From positions 1-64,000 of the forward strand of contig NZ_VJXY01000004.1 of the NCBI RefSeq assembly GCF_014831675.1: DNA of 64,000 bases, in the 5' to 3' direction. Below, in pieces: positions 60,723-64,000 of this stretch; the first letter of the stretch is position 1, and each line of letters begins with the position of its first letter. This stretch comes from Komarekiella delphini-convector SJRDD-AB1 (GTDB lineage: Bacteria; Cyanobacteriota; Cyanobacteriia; Cyanobacteriales; Nostocaceae). The notes below the pieces were generated by a model, which did no database searches, had not been told where the DNA came from, and saw only the letters and a list, made by a program, of their open reading frames with translations. The translations under genes were made by a program, and so were the position numbers.

Positions 60723-60754
60723 TTTTTTTCAAATGTGTTCTTTTTTTAGATAAA

Positions 60755-61498
60755 TTATCTTGTTTTTGTTACTGTCAATTCCTCTGCTAACACTTGCTGA
60801 TAAACCTGTGACAGTAAAGGCGTGACTTGATTATTTTCTGTACCATATCCCAAACTTGTCCAAGTACCAGATAAAAGTTGTAAAACCTGATTTAGTTTCC
60901 CTTGTTTCAGCAGAACTGCAATATCAACTCCCCAAAAGTGGTGGTCATTTAGCCAAGCATATACTACTTTATCTTGAATTTGTGGTTCAAAACTTTCTAG
61001 GTTTGCGCTTGATGAATTAAAAAATTTATGATGGTATTTTTTTAATTTTTCCTGCCAGGTAGTTGTAAGGATTTGATAGCGACCTGCTGCTGTACTGCAC
61101 TCGCCTTTATGAGGGCCAGAAACAATTGTTATGCATTGATTGGGATGACGGCTGAGATCGGTAAAATGCTTACCACCATAAAGTAAAGTATAGGGGTTAG
61201 AATCTAGAGCTTCACTAGCAGTAATAGTCCGCATTAATGCGCGAATGTAAGGATCGCCTCCTTTCATTACTAAAGGTGGAGTGTATTCAGGAATGGTAGA
61301 GGTTTTGCGAGTGCTAAATCCTTGCCAAAGCACAATTAATAAAACTATAGACAATATTCCAACAATTAGCGATCGCCACTTCAACTTCCCTTTTTTTGGC
61401 AAGAGAGCTTTAACTAAATTTATGGAGTATATTTTATCATTAATTATTTTAAGAAGTTTGTGAAACAAGGATAGCGAAAGTTTACTTTTTTTTGACAT
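60755..61498 (-). CDS. Membrane-anchored lysozyme-like muramidase
   Basis: Protein of 247 residues with one N-terminal helix (WRSLIVGILSIVLLIVLWQGF, about 42-62) and a lysozyme-like domain: IRALMRTITASEALDSNPYTLLYGGKHF (probable catalytic Glu), THE-type loop HPNQCITIVSGPHKGECSTAAGRYQILTTTWQ, and a helical end. The pattern matches glycoside-hydrolase/endolysin-type muramidases found in cyanobacteria. It would cut peptidoglycan from the periplasmic side of the inner membrane. Box A at 61861 is about 360 nt upstream. Confidence 0.83.
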   Translation of the reverse strand: MSKKSKLSLSLFHKLLKIINDKIYSINLVKALLPKKGKLKWRSLIVGILSIVLLIVLWQGFSTRKTSTIPEYTPPLVMKGGDPYIRALMRTITASEALDSNPYTLLYGGKHFTDLSRHPNQCITIVSGPHKGECSTAAGRYQILTTTWQEKLKKYHHKFFNSSSANLESFEPQIQDKVVYAWLNDHHFWGVDIAVLLKQGKLNQVLQLLSGTWTSLGYGTENNQVTPLLSQVYQQVLAEELTVTKTR

Positions 61499-61681
61499 CT
61501 ACTTTTTGGGGTAATAATATTTATAATTTGTTTGCTTTTTTATATATTGACAAACACAAACATAATTTTAAGCTAATAAGCTGTATTTTTATTGAAATAC
61601 TTTGTGTTGCTGAACATTTATCTCTTTATACAAGCTACTAATATATAGTAATTTTATTTTATTTGTAAAACTCGAGAGGCT

Positions 61682-61716
61682 CAGATAACTGACTTCTTTG
61701 AGAAGTCGGGTATCTG
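61682..61716. repeat. Hairpin of the GACTTCT/AGAAGTC type
   Basis: AGATAACTGACTTCT and AGAAGTCGGGTATCT pair around TTG. This is a common short cyanobacterial repeat. Apart from this and the Box A copy, 61499-62118 is AT-rich without a supported gene. Confidence 0.5.
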
Positions 61717-61845
61717 GTTATTCACAATTGAGAACTGCTATACTCAAAATTCATTACAAGTGAGTAAAGCAATCCTTTTTTATTAAAAATTATATATACT
61801 TTCATTTACTTATAAATTTAGCTTAATTAAAAGAAGTACTTAAAT

Positions 61846-61878
61846 ATCCATACATATCAAGATGAAATTAAGATGAAA
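61846..61878 (-). promoter_or_regulatory. Box A copy between the muramidase and flavodoxin genes
   Basis: Minus strand TTTCATC-TTAA-TTTCATC (61878-61861) is a perfect repeat, identical to the copy at 6966. The hexamer 9 nt on is ATGGAT, a poor -10. It points to the muramidase 360 nt away, but the divergent flavodoxin starts 241 nt on the other side. Confidence 0.6.
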
Positions 61879-62118
61879 TTATTATCAGTCATTGGAAATA
61901 AATTATAATCATGCCATTAGGAAGATGAAGTTTACACTTGGAACCTCTTAAGTTGAGGCGAGGAAGTTTTGACATCAGATGTGTATGGCAATAGCATAAA
62001 TTATTTAGCATTTTGCTTGGTAAAAACTGATAAAAACTAGATAATACAGCAGATTCAAGGCAGAATATTGACTGCATAAACGCAACGCAATTATTAAAAG
62101 GAAAATCAAGGAGAAAAA

Positions 62119-62631
62119 GTGGCTAATATTGGTTTATTTTTCGGCACTCAAACAGGTAATACTCAGACTGAAGCAGAAATAATTCAAAAGAAATTTGGTG
62201 GAGAAGATGTAGTAACTTTAAATGATATTTCACAAGCTGAACCAAATGATTTTAATGATTACACTTATATCATCATTGGTTGTCCAACCTGGAATATTGG
62301 GGAGTTACAAAGTGATTGGGAAAGTTTTTATGATGAGCTAGATAACATTGACTTTAGCGGCAAAAAAGTTGCTTATTTTGGAGCAGGCGATCAGGTTGGT
62401 TATCCTGACAGTTTTCAAGATGCAATAGGGATTTTAGAAGAGAAAATTTCAGAAAAGGGTGGTGAAACAGTTGGCTATTGGTCTACAGATGGTTATGAAT
62501 TTACTGAGTCTAAAGCCGTCCGTGATGGTAAATTTGTAGGTCTAGCACTTGATGAAGATAATCAATCTGATTTAACAAATGAACGGATTCAAGCTTGGGT
62601 TGCTCAACTCAAGCAAGAGTTTGGTTTATAG
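62119..62631 (+). CDS. isiB: Flavodoxin
   Basis: FMN electron carrier of 170 residues, full length for long-chain cyanobacterial flavodoxin. The phosphate-binding loop GLFFGTQTGNTQTEAE, the segment PTWNIGELQSDWESFYDELDNIDFSGKKVAYFGAGDQVGYPDSFQDA and the loop GYWSTDGYEFTESKAV are textbook matches. It replaces ferredoxin under iron limitation. The start is a GTG with AAGGAG at 7 nt. It is alone on its strand; no Fur box was evident. Confidence 0.95.
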   Translation: MANIGLFFGTQTGNTQTEAEIIQKKFGGEDVVTLNDISQAEPNDFNDYTYIIIGCPTWNIGELQSDWESFYDELDNIDFSGKKVAYFGAGDQVGYPDSFQDAIGILEEKISEKGGETVGYWSTDGYEFTESKAVRDGKFVGLALDEDNQSDLTNERIQAWVAQLKQEFGL

Positions 62632-62703
62632 AGGAGTATAAAGTCTTGCATTGAACAGGCACAGTTCTGAACTAGCTCTCTTGATGGCTCAATCTTATTT
62701 AAC

Positions 62704-63984
62704 TTAGGTAACGTTGATAATCATTGTTAAGCCACCCCCACCTTCTACTTCAACGTTGTCGTTTGTTGCGTGATGGGCAATGTGACAGTGCAGCAACCAC
62801 TTACCCTGATCACGAGCTGTCCAAATTACGTCGTAGCGTTCACCGGGAGCTACATTGATAGTGTCCTTTTCAATTTGGGCAGTGGCCGGTAGGAGATTGC
62901 CATCTGTTTCAATAATTTTGAATGGCCCACCATGAATATGCATTGGGTGGATAAAGGCATTATTTGAGCCGATAAAGCGAAAGCGGATTTTTTGACCAAT
63001 TTTGGCGTTGATTGTTTCGGTAGAGGGATAAGCTTTACCATTAATTGTGAAGAAGTTAGGCATTAGCCCTTCCATCGGCATAGCTGGGAAAGTGTAGCCT
63101 TGCTTTACTGTCCACTCCTGAAGCTGAACCACAACGTCTTGATCGTAAGCAGGAGTTTTTGGTTTATTCTTGGGATCGACGATTAACGCACCATACATCC
63201 CTAAAGTTTGCTGGCGGTCTACATCTTTGTGAGAATGATAAAAGTAAGTACCTGCTTGCTTGACAGTAAACTCGTAGATATAGCTTGCGCCTGGTGCAAT
63301 TGGCTTTTGGGTAACATCGGCTGGGCCGTCCATATTGTTGGGTACAATCATGCCATGCCAATGTACTGTCGTTGGTTCTGGTAAGTTGCTCTTGACTACA
63401 ATCCGAACGCGATCGCCTTCAGTAACTCGAATCCGCGGCCCCGGAACTTGACGGTTGAAAGCATAAGCAGCTACCTGAACATTTGGTAGGATATTCCATT
63501 TGATCAAAGAAACATCAAGATTAAAGACCTTCACACCATTCTCTAGCTTGGGCGTTAGAGTCTGATCCCCCCGTACATCAACGGGAGCAGTGTAGGCTAT
63601 CTTTGTCAAGTCTACTGCTGCCATGTCTGCCATTGCTTCCATGCTCATATCAGAGGTCATAATCATTCCTGGCGGCATGACTAAACCATTCATTTGAGTA
63701 ACACTACTCATGGGCGCAAGCGGTAGCGATGATATTGGAGTCGGAGATTTTGCACCGCCCATATTCATCCCAGACATTGACTCGTTGTCGTTATTCATAT
63801 TCATTCCAGGCATGGATTGGTTGCCCATATTCATTCCTGGCATTGACTCAGGCTGCATATTCTTAGCACTCATGGTAAAGTTGCCGTAGAGTGCGGCGAT
63901 GAAAACACCAAAGGCTAAAGCTAATAGTGTTAACAGCGTCACAGCTAGAAGTTGCGATCGCGTAGCTTTGGGTTTCATCACCAT
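62704..63984 (-). CDS. Multicopper oxidase with Met-rich copper-binding repeats
   Basis: Periplasmic multicopper oxidase of 426 residues. One N-terminal helix (LLAVTLLTLLALAFGVFIAAL) is followed by Met-rich repeats (ESMPGMNMG, QSMPGMNMN, ESMSGMNMG) like those of CopA/PcoA-type Cu(I) oxidases. All four copper-ligand motifs are present: TTVHWHGMIVP, YFYHSHKD, HPMHIHG and LLHCHIAHH. It is short for a three-domain oxidase, which suggests a two-domain or compact form. Probable role: oxidation of periplasmic Cu(I). The start is only 16 nt from the window end, so its promoter cannot be read. Confidence 0.92.
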   Translation of the reverse strand: MVMKPKATRSQLLAVTLLTLLALAFGVFIAALYGNFTMSAKNMQPESMPGMNMGNQSMPGMNMNNDNESMSGMNMGGAKSPTPISSLPLAPMSSVTQMNGLVMPPGMIMTSDMSMEAMADMAAVDLTKIAYTAPVDVRGDQTLTPKLENGVKVFNLDVSLIKWNILPNVQVAAYAFNRQVPGPRIRVTEGDRVRIVVKSNLPEPTTVHWHGMIVPNNMDGPADVTQKPIAPGASYIYEFTVKQAGTYFYHSHKDVDRQQTLGMYGALIVDPKNKPKTPAYDQDVVVQLQEWTVKQGYTFPAMPMEGLMPNFFTINGKAYPSTETINAKIGQKIRFRFIGSNNAFIHPMHIHGGPFKIIETDGNLLPATAQIEKDTINVAPGERYDVIWTARDQGKWLLHCHIAHHATNDNVEVEGGGGLTMIINVT

Positions 63985-64000
63985 ACCCGCGTGCGAATCG

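Noticed and set aside
61889-62077. 62-residue minus-strand ORF upstream of flavodoxin
   Set aside because: It lies in the AT-rich flavodoxin leader, with no domain, signal peptide or RBS.
1-64000. CRISPR arrays, tRNA or rRNA genes, plasmid partition or replication genes
   Set aside because: Scanned by eye for spaced direct repeats, cloverleaf-type sequences and Rep/Par motifs; none found. A plasmid location is therefore only suggested by gene content.

Overview
The window looks like part of a filamentous (Nostocales-type) cyanobacterial genome, quite possibly a plasmid or genomic island. The evidence is dense GCGATCGC (HIP1) octamers, group 2 cyanobacterial sigma factors, an RppA/RppB (NrsR/NrsS-type) two-component system, a PxcA/CemA-type protein, cyanobacterial DUF2808 proteins, a flavodoxin and interspersed palindromic repeats typical of Nostoc relatives. 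No rRNA, tRNA, CRISPR array or replication origin was seen.

Layout. 1-1.3 kb: the 3' part of an ISL3-type transposase. 1.4-11.3 kb: rppB/rppA with a DUF2808 gene, a pxcA-sigma pair, a metal-export cluster (CzcD-type CDF, His-rich lipoprotein, broken DUF190 gene, remnant of an RND pump), a second sigma factor and a SanA/YdcF-like protein. 11.4-20.4 kb: RND/MFP heavy-metal efflux system 1, then an SmtB-type repressor divergent from a Zn/Cd-type P-ATPase with two HMA domains. 20.4-28.9 kb: PAP2 phosphatase, MprF synthase domain, fused remnants of a flippase and an APC permease, an esterase, TauE/SafE permeases, a third sigma factor and a signal peptidase. 28.9-47.1 kb: an envelope-protein region with two COG4705 membrane proteins, PepSY proteins, DUF1003, two paralogous secreted proteins, small secreted proteins, an Omp85 protein, a second DUF2808, a hybrid kinase, a peptidoglycan-binding protein, an orphan response regulator, DUF2127, and a second response regulator/kinase pair. 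47.6-64 kb: MscS channel, NrsD/NreB-like MFS exporter with a His-rich tail, RND/MFP system 2, a broken DUF305 (CopM-like) gene separated from its apparent promoter by two IS elements, a broken NodB deacetylase, a lysozyme-like protein, flavodoxin and a Met-rich multicopper oxidase.

The main discovery is regulatory. Two different 7-4-7 direct-repeat promoter boxes, both with an 11-bp period as expected for OmpR/PhoB-type response regulators, recur in front of genes here. Box A (TTTCATC-N4-TTTCATC, 10 copies) precedes rppAB, both RND systems, the RND remnant with the CDF cluster, two transcription units containing sigma factors, and the split copM-like locus. Box B (CTTTCCA-AGTT-CTTGACT, 13 copies, 20-47 kb) precedes envelope genes. 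In all 13 Box B copies a TAnAnT-like hexamer lies exactly 9 nt downstream; Box A shows the same spacing with a plausible hexamer in 8 of 10 copies. Each two-component operon carries a box (A before DUF2808-rppA-rppB, B before COG4705-RR-HK), suggesting two autoregulated regulons, one for metal efflux and one for the envelope, linked by shared sigma factors and a double A+B promoter at 47.1-47.3 kb.

The region is also visibly decaying. About nine genes show nonsense codons, frameshifts or internal deletions. Calls rest on reading the sequence and on remembered family features; no database search was run.
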